A stretch of DNA of 64,000 nt, from positions 3,497,001 through 3,561,000 of the forward strand of contig VISH01000002.1 in the NCBI GenBank assembly GCA_007827375.1, in the 5' to 3' direction. A program made the translations under genes and the position numbers. The notes beneath the pieces are model-generated. The model was not told the DNA's origin and did not search any database. It worked only from the letters and a program-made list of their open reading frames with translations. Positions within the stretch are counted from its first letter, which is position 1. Every line of letters begins with the position of its first letter. This stretch comes from Alteromonadaceae bacterium 2753L.S.0a.02 (lineage in GTDB: Bacteria; Pseudomonadota; Gammaproteobacteria; Pseudomonadales; Cellvibrionaceae). Below, one piece after another: positions 55,185 to 63,130 of the stretch.

Positions 55185-56588
55185 TTAAGACTGCGGGTAA
55201 GCCGATAAACCCGCTGCGCTCAACAGCGTCTTGTAACGCGCATTAAAGTGATTCCATTTTTGTTCAGCCGCCTGCAAAACGCCCTGGTATTCGCTATGCG
55301 TTTGGTTTTGTTGCAACCAGCGCTCTGCCAGCGTCTGCAATTGTTGAAGCGCAGTTGCCAGCGACTGCTTGCCCTGGTTTAGGGTAATTACCTGGCGCTC
55401 GAGCTCTTGGTACACCTGATAGGCCGCACCGTTGAAACGCTCGAAATTCTCAACCACACGCTGCAGATTTTGTTTGGCGCGCTTCTCAGATTCAGGGTCT
55501 TTCGCAGCCTGCAACACAGCCGCACTTTGTGACAGACGATTGCGACTCTGGGTGACCAGTTGTACCGCCAGCTTAAATTGCTGAATAACACCTTCGTAGT
55601 CTTGCACGTGCTGCGTGGTGGCTTTTTTGAAGGCGACAATCTTATTGCGGGTAAGGTCTTTTTGTTCAGCCAGCGCCTCCAGGCTCGCCGCACTCTCGTT
55701 AAAATCCGCCAGGGCTTTCTGGTAGTCGGCTTTGGCGTCCTGCATTTGCTGATAGGCGCTCTGCAGCTCGCCGCTGAGGGCTTGATTCTCTGCGTTGTAA
55801 AACTGAGCCACCTGCGGCCCGGTAAGATTCAGCACAAAATGCGCGTCCGCACCCATAGGTTCATTGCGATCCACACCGCAGGGCAGACCGCGGCAATCGA
55901 GCTGTGGGTTGGAATATTTGTAAACCTTGCCCGCCCAGTAATCCACATCATAGGCAGACTGGTACGCCATTATGGTGGTGAACTCGCCCATTTCACCATG
56001 GCCCAAGGCGTAATCGGTGGTGCCACCGGTGCCGTCCTGCACCCGCGAATGCCGCAAACCCAGGTTGTGGCCCAGTTCGTGCGCCGTTACAAAATCGCCG
56101 CAACCGTTCACCGCAATATGACTGTATTGGTAATCACGGTTGTAATACCCGGAGAAATCCGCGTTTGTGCCCTCGCCGCCTATCCAGGCAACGCCGCAAC
56201 CGCCGTGAATTTCCGCGTAGGGTCGATACAGAATCACCATATCGGCCTGATATTGCTCGCGTAAGGCCGCGATCTTGGCAAAGGCCGGGTCGCCGGCGTA
56301 GGTGAGGTCGTGCAGCGCGGTGCCGCCATCGTTGTCATCGGTGTAATCCACAAACACCGAATGCACCAGGCGCAACTGTAAATTGATCTGGCTGTCTGCA
56401 AAAATTTTATTGGTGACGGCGAACAGGTGGTTAAAGCGGCTTTCGGGGTCGTCGCCATAATAGGCCACGGTTCCCGGAGTGTAGGCCACCAAAACATCGA
56501 TGGTCGCCACTGGCGACTGGGCATTCGCCTTCAGGCACACTCCCGCTACCAGCACCATACTGAGTACAAACTGGATTACACGCTTCAC
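55185..56588 (-). CDS. Secreted reprolysin-like metzincin protease lacking its propeptide
   Basis: A 467-residue exported zinc protease. The signal peptide (MKRVIQFVLSMVLVAGVCLKANAQ) runs directly into the catalytic domain (TIDVLVAYTPGTVAYYG). The metzincin zinc site HELGHNLGLRH and the Met-turn TTIMAYQ are intact. After the catalytic domain (about 25-265) comes a roughly 190-residue coiled-coil-like region (ALSGELQSAYQQMQDAKADYQKAL onwards). In single-chain relatives a propeptide precedes the IDVLVAYT strand. Here it is absent, and a propeptide-like protein is encoded by the gene just upstream. The GTG start at 56588 has GAGG 5 nt upstream; a TTG at 56603 is the alternative. Confidence 0.85.
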   Translation of the reverse strand: MKRVIQFVLSMVLVAGVCLKANAQSPVATIDVLVAYTPGTVAYYGDDPESRFNHLFAVTNKIFADSQINLQLRLVHSVFVDYTDDNDGGTALHDLTYAGDPAFAKIAALREQYQADMVILYRPYAEIHGGCGVAWIGGEGTNADFSGYYNRDYQYSHIAVNGCGDFVTAHELGHNLGLRHSRVQDGTGGTTDYALGHGEMGEFTTIMAYQSAYDVDYWAGKVYKYSNPQLDCRGLPCGVDRNEPMGADAHFVLNLTGPQVAQFYNAENQALSGELQSAYQQMQDAKADYQKALADFNESAASLEALAEQKDLTRNKIVAFKKATTQHVQDYEGVIQQFKLAVQLVTQSRNRLSQSAAVLQAAKDPESEKRAKQNLQRVVENFERFNGAAYQVYQELERQVITLNQGKQSLATALQQLQTLAERWLQQNQTHSEYQGVLQAAEQKWNHFNARYKTLLSAAGLSAYPQS

Positions 56589-56673
56589 AACAACCTCAGC
56601 CAATAGATAAAAGAAGAATTGCTATTGGCTGTCCTTAGCCAAGCCCCGAACTCCGGTATTGAAAGTGGCGGAG

Positions 56674-57390
56674 TTAGAGCACACGGTGTTGCGGAATCTC
56701 CAGAAAATCGGCCGCTCCCGGCTTGCTCATTTCCTGCTCGGAAGGGTTCTTGTAAAGCCAGCCCACGCCATCGACAGACTCCATGGAGTAGCTACCCTGC
56801 GGGGTGGTAATCATGGCATACGTGGAATTTTTACCCTGGGTATACACCACCGGGTAATCGGCCCCCTGCTGCGCCACATAGCCGCTCCAGGAAACATCGC
56901 CATTCAAACTGGTGTGCGTGGCCTGCACCGCGACGGTGATCGAACTGCCGTCGAGCAGCGGTAACTCCAGGTGCTCGCCAGAACCCGGAAACGTGGTGCG
57001 ATGCTCAATAAGCACCACCTGGAATTCCGTGACTTTTTCGTCCAGAGGAATCATGGTGGGCTCGAGGTCGGATTCGCTGGGGTTCAAAATCTGCCACATG
57101 CGGTTAGCGGGTTTGGCCTTCAAACGCGCCTCTTCGACAGGCTCTTCTGCAAGTGCCTCTTCAGCACCCAGCAACAGCTGACGGGCAGCTTCGAGCGGCA
57201 TACTGAAACGGGCAACGGAATCTTCCAAAGCCAGGCTCGCAGCTTTGCGCTCCATATGACGTACATTACTCTGGGAAGCATCGAAAAGCGCCTGTTCAGC
57301 AGACTGGCTGGGTACGGTTAGCAGAGCCGCCAGGGCACCCAAAGAAACAACGGTTAAAATGCCTGGAATCAGATAGCGCTTGTCGAACAT
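56674..57390 (-). CDS. Secreted propeptide-like protein of a reprolysin-type protease (separate gene)
   Basis: A 238-residue exported protein (signal-anchor LIPGILTVVSLGALAALLTV). Its C-terminal half, from SGEHLELPLLDGSSITVAVQATHTSLNGDVSWSG to MITTPQGSYSMESVDG, has the pattern of the M12B-type propeptide found fused in front of bacterial reprolysin catalytic domains (short beta strands, WxGxV, then an IxTxxGxYxxE segment). It lies 85 nt upstream of the protease gene on the same strand. Inference: it acts in trans as chaperone or inhibitor of that protease. No Cys-switch motif is visible. ATG at 57390 has GGGAGG. Confidence 0.7.
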   Translation of the reverse strand: MFDKRYLIPGILTVVSLGALAALLTVPSQSAEQALFDASQSNVRHMERKAASLALEDSVARFSMPLEAARQLLLGAEEALAEEPVEEARLKAKPANRMWQILNPSESDLEPTMIPLDEKVTEFQVVLIEHRTTFPGSGEHLELPLLDGSSITVAVQATHTSLNGDVSWSGYVAQQGADYPVVYTQGKNSTYAMITTPQGSYSMESVDGVGWLYKNPSEQEMSKPGAADFLEIPQHRVL

Positions 57391-57755
57391 CGTGTTAGCC
57401 TCCCGCAAAAAAAGTGACTTACGTCACACTTGATATTCAAAATGTATACGTTTATGTGAACCAGTTCCAATTTTAAATACCCCATGTGCTAACAAAATCT
57501 GGTTGATACACATTTTCAAACTAGCGGTTCTAACAAACGAAGTAAGCCCTCCTGCACTCATAAACAAAGGCAATAACAGCAGCATTTTTAGATTAATTAC
57601 GCGACACGCTAAGCCATGCAACAATGCATTACACGCCAAAACGTTTACAACGCTATATGGCATTTTTAGCGGCGAACACATTGACTTTTTAGCAACCCAA
57701 GCTGTGAAAACATACGGCCTGGGTAGCGGAACCCACCAGCACATAGGAACTCACT
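57391..57755. other. Divergent intergenic region between protease operon and esterase
   Basis: 365 bp, AT-rich, with no convincing gene. It holds the hairpin-T7 element at 57407-57427 and presumably both divergent promoters. A 106-residue minus-strand frame (57424-57744) has no RBS and no recognisable features. Confidence 0.5.
57407..57427 (-). promoter_or_regulatory. Attenuator-like hairpin with T7 in the leader of the propeptide-protease operon
   Basis: Minus strand: GTGAC, loop GTAA, GTCAC, then seven T, then GC and the RBS GGGAGG. The hairpin ends 23 nt before the start codon. In form it is an intrinsic terminator placed inside a leader, or a dyad operator; either would give control of the operon. 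Confidence 0.5.
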
Positions 57756-58592
57756 ATGAACGTGCACCGCCTGCCTGTTGTTTTCCTGCTTTTTGTTTTC
57801 TGCCTCGCTGCCTGCGGTGGCAACAGTGATTCCCCGCAAAACCAAACCTTTGCAACGCCCACGCCCACACCGGTACCCGTATATATCGAAAGCTGGCGAA
57901 AAATAGATTCAAACTATGAATCTGCCATCACCGGCATTAATTACCCCGTTCATATTTTTCTACCCGCAGATTACCAGCACGAAAATGCCCAACAAAAAAA
58001 TTACCCTGTTATCTATGCCACCGACGGCCAATGGATATTCGATAGCTTCGCGAACATACTCGAGCGCAAAGGCTACAGCGCAATTTTGGTCGCGATTGAA
58101 CAAGGCCCCAACGACCGCCGCGCCACCGATTATTTAATGCCAGGCGCTGAAGATTATTTCGGTTTCTTAACCAGTGAACTAATGCCGAGCATTGAAAGCG
58201 ACTACCGGGTCGATACCAACAAGCGCACCCTATCGGGCACCTCCTACGGTGGCTTATTTACCGGAACGGTACTGGTGATGGACGACGTAAGCGACCCCCT
58301 GTTCAAAAACATCCTCAGCTTCGATGCCTCCTTCTGGAAAAACTGGACAACCACCACGCAACTGGAACAGGCCCGTTACAACGCCAGCAACACCATGAAC
58401 ATCACCCTGGTACTCACCGCCGCCACCGGCACACAGGGCAACCAAACCTCAGTAAACCGCTTTCAAACCCTACTGCAAAACCGCGCCTACAACGGCCTGA
58501 AAATTTATCGCCAGGATTACGACCTGGTGCACGAAGCCATGGCTGATCCCTCGTTTGATTATGCGGTGGGGGTATTGTTGGAGCAGCCCTAG
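57756..58592 (+). CDS. Lipoprotein alpha/beta-hydrolase, esterase D / BesA-like
   Basis: A 278-residue lipoprotein (lipobox LAAC, Cys near residue 20, then a Thr/Pro-rich linker). It has an alpha/beta-hydrolase domain of the putative esterase family that includes esterase D and ferri-siderophore esterases. NYPVIYATDGQWIF is the family N-terminal core, GTSYGGLFTG carries the nucleophile Ser, and DLVHEAM near the C-terminus offers the catalytic His. Substrate unknown. Divergent from the protease operon. Confidence 0.8.
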   Translation: MNVHRLPVVFLLFVFCLAACGGNSDSPQNQTFATPTPTPVPVYIESWRKIDSNYESAITGINYPVHIFLPADYQHENAQQKNYPVIYATDGQWIFDSFANILERKGYSAILVAIEQGPNDRRATDYLMPGAEDYFGFLTSELMPSIESDYRVDTNKRTLSGTSYGGLFTGTVLVMDDVSDPLFKNILSFDASFWKNWTTTTQLEQARYNASNTMNITLVLTAATGTQGNQTSVNRFQTLLQNRAYNGLKIYRQDYDLVHEAMADPSFDYAVGVLLEQP

Positions 58593-58610
58593 GGAGCTTA
58601 CTGCGAGCAA

Positions 58611-58931
58611 GCCAAGTAGGATGGGCACCGCCCATCAATAATGCTTATTTTTAAAGATGGGCCATGCCCATCCGACAAGCAATTTCAACAAAGCCACTGG
58701 GAACGCAAACGGCGCACCCGCAATTTTCTAACGCACCAACGCCACCTGTGCAACAAGCCAAGTAGGATGGGCACCGCCCATCAATAATGCTTATTTTTAA
58801 AGATGGCCCATGCCAGCCGACAAGAAAATTTCAACAAAGCCACTGGGAACGCAAACGGCGCACCCGCAATTTTCCAACGCACCAACGCCACCTGTACGAC
58901 AAGCCAAGTAGGATGGGCACCGCCCATCAAA
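58611..58931. repeat. REP-pair (BIME) tandem array, left part: three 146-bp units
   Basis: Units begin (GCCAAGTAGG) at 58611, 58757 and 58903, each 146 bp apart. A unit has a forward REP (GTAG then GATGGGC-ACC-GCCCATC), an 18-20-bp AT-rich linker, an inverted partner (GATGGGC-AGT-GCCCATC then CTAC), and an approximately 85-bp spacer. The third unit stops after its forward REP, where the RAYT segment begins. The second units' inverted REPs are partly decayed (GATGGCCCATGCCAGCC). This is non-coding; short frames across it are artefacts. Confidence 0.9.
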
Positions 58932-59072
58932 GACCACTCATACCAAATTTACGTGAAAACGGCGGTCAATGCCCATCAAAAACCACTACCCGGTAATTGT
59001 AAAAATTAAGCTTATAAGCTAGGGTGGATTCGTTTAATACTAAACATTCAAAGAAAAACAAGGACGTTACTC

Positions 59073-59618
59073 ATGACTGAATATCGCAGATCCTACGCGG
59101 CAGGGGGCACCTATTTTTTCACCTGGGTAAGCCACCAACGACGCCCAATTTTTATCGACGAATCGGCAGTAAACGCATTGCGAAATGCGGTTCGCGATAT
59201 TCGATCAAACGCGCCCTTCGACATCGACGCTTGGGTGGTGCTGCCAAACCATATTCACTGTGTTTGGACATTGCCACGCGGTGATGCAAATTATTCGAAA
59301 CGTATCGGTCAAATTAAATCCCGTTTTAATTTTTACGCAGGTTCGAGATTTAATAACCCTGAAATAAATTCGGCATCACGTCGTAAAAAAAGTGAATCCA
59401 CAATTTGGCAAAGGCGTTTTTGGGAACATCAAATTCGTAATGATCTGGATTTTCAAAGGCATGTGGATTACGTGCATTTTAATCCTGTGAAACATGGGGT
59501 GGTGAAGCGCGTAGCCGAGTGGCCTTATTCGACATTTCACAAATATTGTGAGCGGGGTATTTACGCCCGCGATTGGGCGGGTGAGGGGGTACCGGATGGT
59601 GATGGGTTTGGTGAATGA
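59073..59618 (+). CDS. REP-associated tyrosine transposase (RAYT)
   Basis: A 181-residue Y1/HUH transposase of the RAYT group (IS200-like, single copy, domesticated), which cuts and joins REP DNA as single strands. The HUH motif is in LPNHIHCVWTLP and the catalytic Tyr in VDYVHFNPVKHGVV, followed by WPYSTFHKYCERGIY, all typical. ATG at 59073 has AAGGA 8 nt upstream. It is placed between a forward REP (ending 58928) and an inverted REP (starting 59703), as in a REPtron, so its substrate is very likely the surrounding palindromes. Confidence 0.92.
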   Translation: MTEYRRSYAAGGTYFFTWVSHQRRPIFIDESAVNALRNAVRDIRSNAPFDIDAWVVLPNHIHCVWTLPRGDANYSKRIGQIKSRFNFYAGSRFNNPEINSASRRKKSESTIWQRRFWEHQIRNDLDFQRHVDYVHFNPVKHGVVKRVAEWPYSTFHKYCERGIYARDWAGEGVPDGDGFGE

Positions 59619-59702
59619 TTTTTATGGCTTGTAAAAACACCCTCTGCTCGTCAGATGGAAATCGTGAATTAATATCTCCGGTTGCGAAAATTGTGTGGGG
59701 AA

Positions 59703-59958
59703 GATGGGCAGTGCCCATCCTACAAGTAATTTCAACAAAGCCACTGGGAACGCAAACGGCTTACCCGCAATTTTCCAACGCACCAACGCCACCTGTACGA
59801 CAAGCCAAGTAGGATGGGCACCGCCCATCAATAAAGCTTATTTATAAAGATGGGCAGTGCCAGCCGACAAGAAAATTTCAACAAAGCCACTGGGAACGCA
59901 AACGGCTTACCCGCAATTTTCCAACGCACCAACGCCTCCTGTGCGACAAGCCAAGTAG
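59703..59958. repeat. REP-pair array, middle part, interrupted by IS110-type element
   Basis: Resumes with the inverted REP at 59703-59723, then forward REP at 59809-59829, a decayed inverted REP at 59849-59868, and the next GCCAAGTAG at 59950-59958, still on the 146-bp period. The last forward REP is cut inside its GTAG foot by the insertion sequence. Confidence 0.9.
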
Positions 59959-59990
59959 ATACCATCTCTCCGATACAGCCGCAAGTATTA

Positions 59991-60971
59991 TTAACACACT
60001 TGCGGCATGTATTCTTTTTGGTTTTTTAAGACCCCAAAACAAATCTGCACCAGCTTTCTCATTGCTGCGCCCAGCGCTTGCATTTTGTTCTTTCCGTTAG
60101 CCAATAATCGCTTTTTCTGGCGCGCTATATCCGGGTTATGTTGTCCCGCACAGACCGCTGCCATATACAATTTCGCCCGCACTGAAGCCGGCCCAGATTT
60201 TGTTAGCGAGCTTCGGCCTTTGAATACACCAGATTCAACCAACTTAGGTATGAGCCCCAAATAGGCGGCGAGTTGAGCTGCAGTTTTAAAGCGTCTACTT
60301 CGAATCACACACAGCATTAGACGCGATAGCGTAGAACCCACGGCAGGAATGGTTTGTAATAATTCTCGGTCTTTTTTCAAGTGCGGGTGACGATCGATAT
60401 GATCGTCGATTTGTGACTCCAATCGCGCCTTTTCTTGTTTAAGGTATTCCATTGTCTGCTCAATGGATGACATGACAATCTCGGATACCGTTGTAATTTC
60501 CGCCTTCTCTCGGCGGTTATATTCTCGTTGGTAATCCTTTTCTATGGCCTCCAAGCGAGCGATTAGCGCCTTGAGTTCCCGTATTTCCGGAGGCTCAGGC
60601 TTCCAGAGCATCGGGTTATGACTTTTTCCATAACGGGCGATCACTAGGCTGTCGCACTTATCAGTCTTGTGTGTCGAACCAAGGCTTTTTGCGTAGGACT
60701 TAATTTGAGCCGGGTTGGCAACCACGACGCTAAAATCCTGCTCGTATAGACGATACGCCAAATTCTCATGATAAATACCCGTCGCTTCCATAACCACGAT
60801 AATATTCTCGGCAGGTTGTTGGGTAGTCTTAACCAGCCAGTGTGCCAGTGATTCAATACCGGACGGTGTGTTTTTAAGCACCTTGGTTTTTACCTTCAGT
60901 AATTCCGGGTCACGCAGCCAAAGACAATCGAGTTTGTCTTTACTCACATCAATTCCAACAAATGCTTGCAT
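59991..60971 (-). CDS. IS110-family transposase (DEDD RuvC-like recombinase)
   Basis: A 326-residue recombinase. The N-terminal RuvC-like domain has acidic residues in FVGIDVSKDKLD, VVMEATGIYHENLA and HKTDKCDSLVIARYG (DEDD set). A coiled-coil middle (about 140-195) precedes the transposase_20 domain with LLQTIPAVGSTLS, LAAYLGLIPKLVESG and KGRSSLTKSGPASVRAKLYMAA, which should carry the catalytic Ser. ATG at 60971 (MQAFVGIDVSKDK) is chosen; the frame is open 69 nt further into the presumed guide-RNA region. It appears intact. Confidence 0.93.
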   Translation of the reverse strand: MQAFVGIDVSKDKLDCLWLRDPELLKVKTKVLKNTPSGIESLAHWLVKTTQQPAENIIVVMEATGIYHENLAYRLYEQDFSVVVANPAQIKSYAKSLGSTHKTDKCDSLVIARYGKSHNPMLWKPEPPEIRELKALIARLEAIEKDYQREYNRREKAEITTVSEIVMSSIEQTMEYLKQEKARLESQIDDHIDRHPHLKKDRELLQTIPAVGSTLSRLMLCVIRSRRFKTAAQLAAYLGLIPKLVESGVFKGRSSLTKSGPASVRAKLYMAAVCAGQHNPDIARQKKRLLANGKNKMQALGAAMRKLVQICFGVLKNQKEYMPQVC

Positions 60972-60974
60972 CTT

Positions 60975-61145
60975 TCCTATTCCCCTTGTACATGCAGTGT
61001 CACCACAATGTGTGGGCACTTGGATACCATACAATTTCAAGATGATGGAACCAGGGGCGTCATCTACGTCTCAACTTCTTACAGTTTAGGGTGGGCTCAC
61101 ACTCACCTGGTTCCGAGTGACAAGTGATAGCTAATCACTTGTCGC
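60975..61145 (-). ncRNA. Predicted bridge RNA of the IS110-family element
   Basis: Read on the minus strand from about 61145. A 5' hairpin (AAGTGAT...ATCACTT, 61140-61122) comes first. Then a 9-bp stem (61114-61106 with 61055-61047) closes an internal loop holding GCCCACCCTA (61096-61087), which matches the target's left half GCCCATCCTA at 9 of 10, and ACGTAG (61069-61064), which matches AAGTAG of the right half at 5 of 6. Next is a second loop with ATGGTATC (61030-61023), equal to the element's right end plus core, and TACAAG (60990-60985), complementary to core plus left end. A hairpin separates those two. This is the bridge RNA order. Exact RNA ends are a guess. Confidence 0.7.
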
Positions 61146-61158
61146 AGAGAGATACAAG

Positions 61159-61530
61159 GATGGGCACCGCCCATCAATAAAGCTTATTTTTAAAGATGGG
61201 CAGTGCCCATCCTACAAGTAATTTCGACAAAGACACTTGGAACACAAACAGCTCGCCTGCAATTTTCTAACGCACCAACGCAGCCTGTGCGGCGAGCCAA
61301 GTAGGATGGGCACCGCCCATCAATAAAGCTTATTTTTTTTAGATGGGCAGTGCCCATCCTACAAGTCATTTCGACAAAGCCACTTGGAATGCAAACGGCT
61401 CGCCCGCAATTTTTTAACGCACCAACGCAGCGTTTGCGGCAAGCCAAGTAGGATGGGCACCGCCCATCAATAAAACCTATTTTTAAAGATGGGCAGTGCC
61501 CATCCTACAAGTAATTTCGACAAAGCGACT
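61159..61530. repeat. REP-pair array, right part
   Basis: Continues the interrupted unit: GATGGGC-ACC-GCCCATC at 61159-61175, inverted REP 61195-61215, then forward REPs at 61301-61321 and 61448-61468, and inverted REPs at 61342-61362 and 61488-61508 (period 146-147 bp). These palindromes are better preserved than those left of the RAYT gene. The array stops about 10 bp before the radical SAM stop codon, so it could also act on the 3' end of that mRNA. Confidence 0.9.
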
Positions 61531-61542
61531 GAGAAGGAAGGG

Positions 61543-62961
61543 TCAGTTCGCATCGCTCTTACTCAAAGGAGAGGCAAGATCTAAATGATCGCCACCATTC
61601 TTTGCAGAAACCCGTGACAATATCGCCTCTAGCATTGGCGTCATTAAACCAAGTTGTTTTGCAGTGATTACAAAATTCCAGAGCGCTTCGAACTTCTTCC
61701 AGCCAGCAGCGTAAAAAAAGTGCTTTAGCGTATGTTTAAGCGTTGCATGAGCCATGCTTGCTTTTAGAATATTTGACCAGCTATAAAATTCTTCGTAGCA
61801 CCACTCATAGCCATCTTTAAGCTGTTTGGCCGTCATACCTTTGGGTTGAAATACAACATGGCGGGTATCGTATTTATCCCAATCACCATGAGTGATTCGA
61901 TTATCCTGAGTCATTTTTTGATAATAGGCTGTGCCAGGGTATGGGGTGGCGATATGGAAAGTAGCGGTAGTGATACCTTGCTCAACCGCCCAGTCAACCG
62001 TACGCTTAAATACATCCGGGCCATCCTGATCCAAACCGAACACAAAACTTCCATTAATCATTATTCCCAAATCGTGCAAACGCTTACAAACCTCATCGTA
62101 CTTGCGCTTGAGATTCTGCCGTTTGTTGGTGGCGAGCAAATTAAACTCATTAACGCTCTCAAAACCGACAAATACACTTCGCATACCTGCATTCGCAGAT
62201 TTTTCAATTAAGTTCCCTTTTAAGATGGCATCGACTGTTGCTGCGCCTTGAAATATACGTCCCATTCCTTGCATTCCATCAAACAAACCCGAAGCAAAGC
62301 GTCTGTCTGCCAATAAGTGATCATCCAAAAAATACAGGTGTTTACCCGGTAGGCGATTAATTTCAGCGAGCGCATCATCTACCCTCTGGGTATAAAACGA
62401 CTTTCCACCGGCAAAAAAAGCATCTTTGTAACAGAAGTCGCAATGGAAAGGGCAGCCCCTGGAAACAACAATCGAATTAGGCACTAAATATAAGTGGCGT
62501 TTAATAAGATCCCTACGCACGGGGGGCAAACAATTTAAGCTCCGCTTTGTGGAAAAGTATCGTTTTTTAGCTGTGCCGTTTTGAAAATCGCGTAAAAACA
62601 AGGGAAAGGTTTCTTCACCAGGCCCGATAAAAATCGCATCGGCATGCTCGGCTGCCTCGTCTGGTAAAGAGGTAACATGCAGCCCACCCAATATTACAAA
62701 GCAACCCTGTTGGCGGTAGGTGTCTGCGATTTTGTAAGCTCTATAAGCATTGGTGATATAAACCTGTATCACAACCAAATCAGGGATATCGTTCGTACTT
62801 AAGGCTTCAACATGCTGATCAACAATCTCAACATCGTCATCAGCAGGTAAGTAAGCCGCAAGGGTAGCTAAGCCCAGCGGTGGAAATAACGCGTATTTAA
62901 TGGGGCGAAAAAACGGGCTTTCGGCCTCTACCAAAGAAGGGAGAATCATTTTTACCTTCAT
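61543..62961 (-). CDS. B12-binding radical SAM enzyme
   Basis: A 472-residue enzyme of the cobalamin-dependent radical SAM class (BchE/HpnP-like layout). The N-terminal part (about 1-140) resembles the B12-binding fold (YALFPPLGLATLAAYLP, EIVDQHVE, VILGGLHVTSLPDEAAEHADAIFIGPGEE), and the canonical cluster motif CxxxCxxC is in SRGCPFHCDFCYKDAF. A TIM-barrel with YFLDDHLLADRRFASGLFDGM and VFVGFES follows, then a C-terminal helical tail. Such enzymes often methylate unactivated carbons, but the substrate cannot be told here. AAGGA precedes ATG. It stands alone. Confidence 0.85.
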   Translation of the reverse strand: MKVKMILPSLVEAESPFFRPIKYALFPPLGLATLAAYLPADDDVEIVDQHVEALSTNDIPDLVVIQVYITNAYRAYKIADTYRQQGCFVILGGLHVTSLPDEAAEHADAIFIGPGEETFPLFLRDFQNGTAKKRYFSTKRSLNCLPPVRRDLIKRHLYLVPNSIVVSRGCPFHCDFCYKDAFFAGGKSFYTQRVDDALAEINRLPGKHLYFLDDHLLADRRFASGLFDGMQGMGRIFQGAATVDAILKGNLIEKSANAGMRSVFVGFESVNEFNLLATNKRQNLKRKYDEVCKRLHDLGIMINGSFVFGLDQDGPDVFKRTVDWAVEQGITTATFHIATPYPGTAYYQKMTQDNRITHGDWDKYDTRHVVFQPKGMTAKQLKDGYEWCYEEFYSWSNILKASMAHATLKHTLKHFFYAAGWKKFEALWNFVITAKQLGLMTPMLEAILSRVSAKNGGDHLDLASPLSKSDAN

Positions 62962-63130
62962 CGGGCTTCCTTCGAGGAGTGTTTTTGTGAAAGAGCAGTG
63001 TAATGGCCATTTTAGGCAAGCTTAAGGTAGAAATGTGATGGATTATGGCGCCCAATATAAGCATTCCCATGAGGAGGCTTTTCAGTTTAGTAAATTATAT
63101 CTTGCGCAGTTTAACCGACCCTCGCAGCAG

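Larger units (their letters stand above)
59959..61156 (-). mobile_element. Complete IS110-family insertion sequence in a REP
   Basis: 1198 bp. Removing it and one AG joins GCCAAGT-AG to GATGGGCACC, which restores exactly the REP unit seen in the neighbouring copies. AG (CT in the element's orientation) flanks both ends, as for the CT core described for IS621. Short sub-terminal inverted similarity exists (ATCTCTCTG / ATCTCTCCG). It contains one transposase gene and a 185-nt upstream non-coding region. A CCGCAAG/CTTGCGG hairpin (59979-60005) lies at the 3' end over the stop codon. The precise boundaries and intact gene suggest recent insertion. Confidence 0.9.

Noticed and set aside
57424..57744. 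106-residue minus-strand open frame between the protease operon and the esterase
   Set aside because: No RBS, overlaps the presumed divergent promoters, and the protein shows no domain or signal.
58593..61500. Short open frames across the REP units on both strands
   Set aside because: They are translations of the repeat (recurrent MMGGAHPTWL-type peptides), lack RBSs and are present in every unit, so they are artefacts.
58611..61530. Possible CRISPR array from the regular repeats
   Set aside because: The period is 146 bp, the spacers are as conserved as the palindromes, there are no cas genes, and the palindromes carry the GTAG foot of REPs next to a RAYT.
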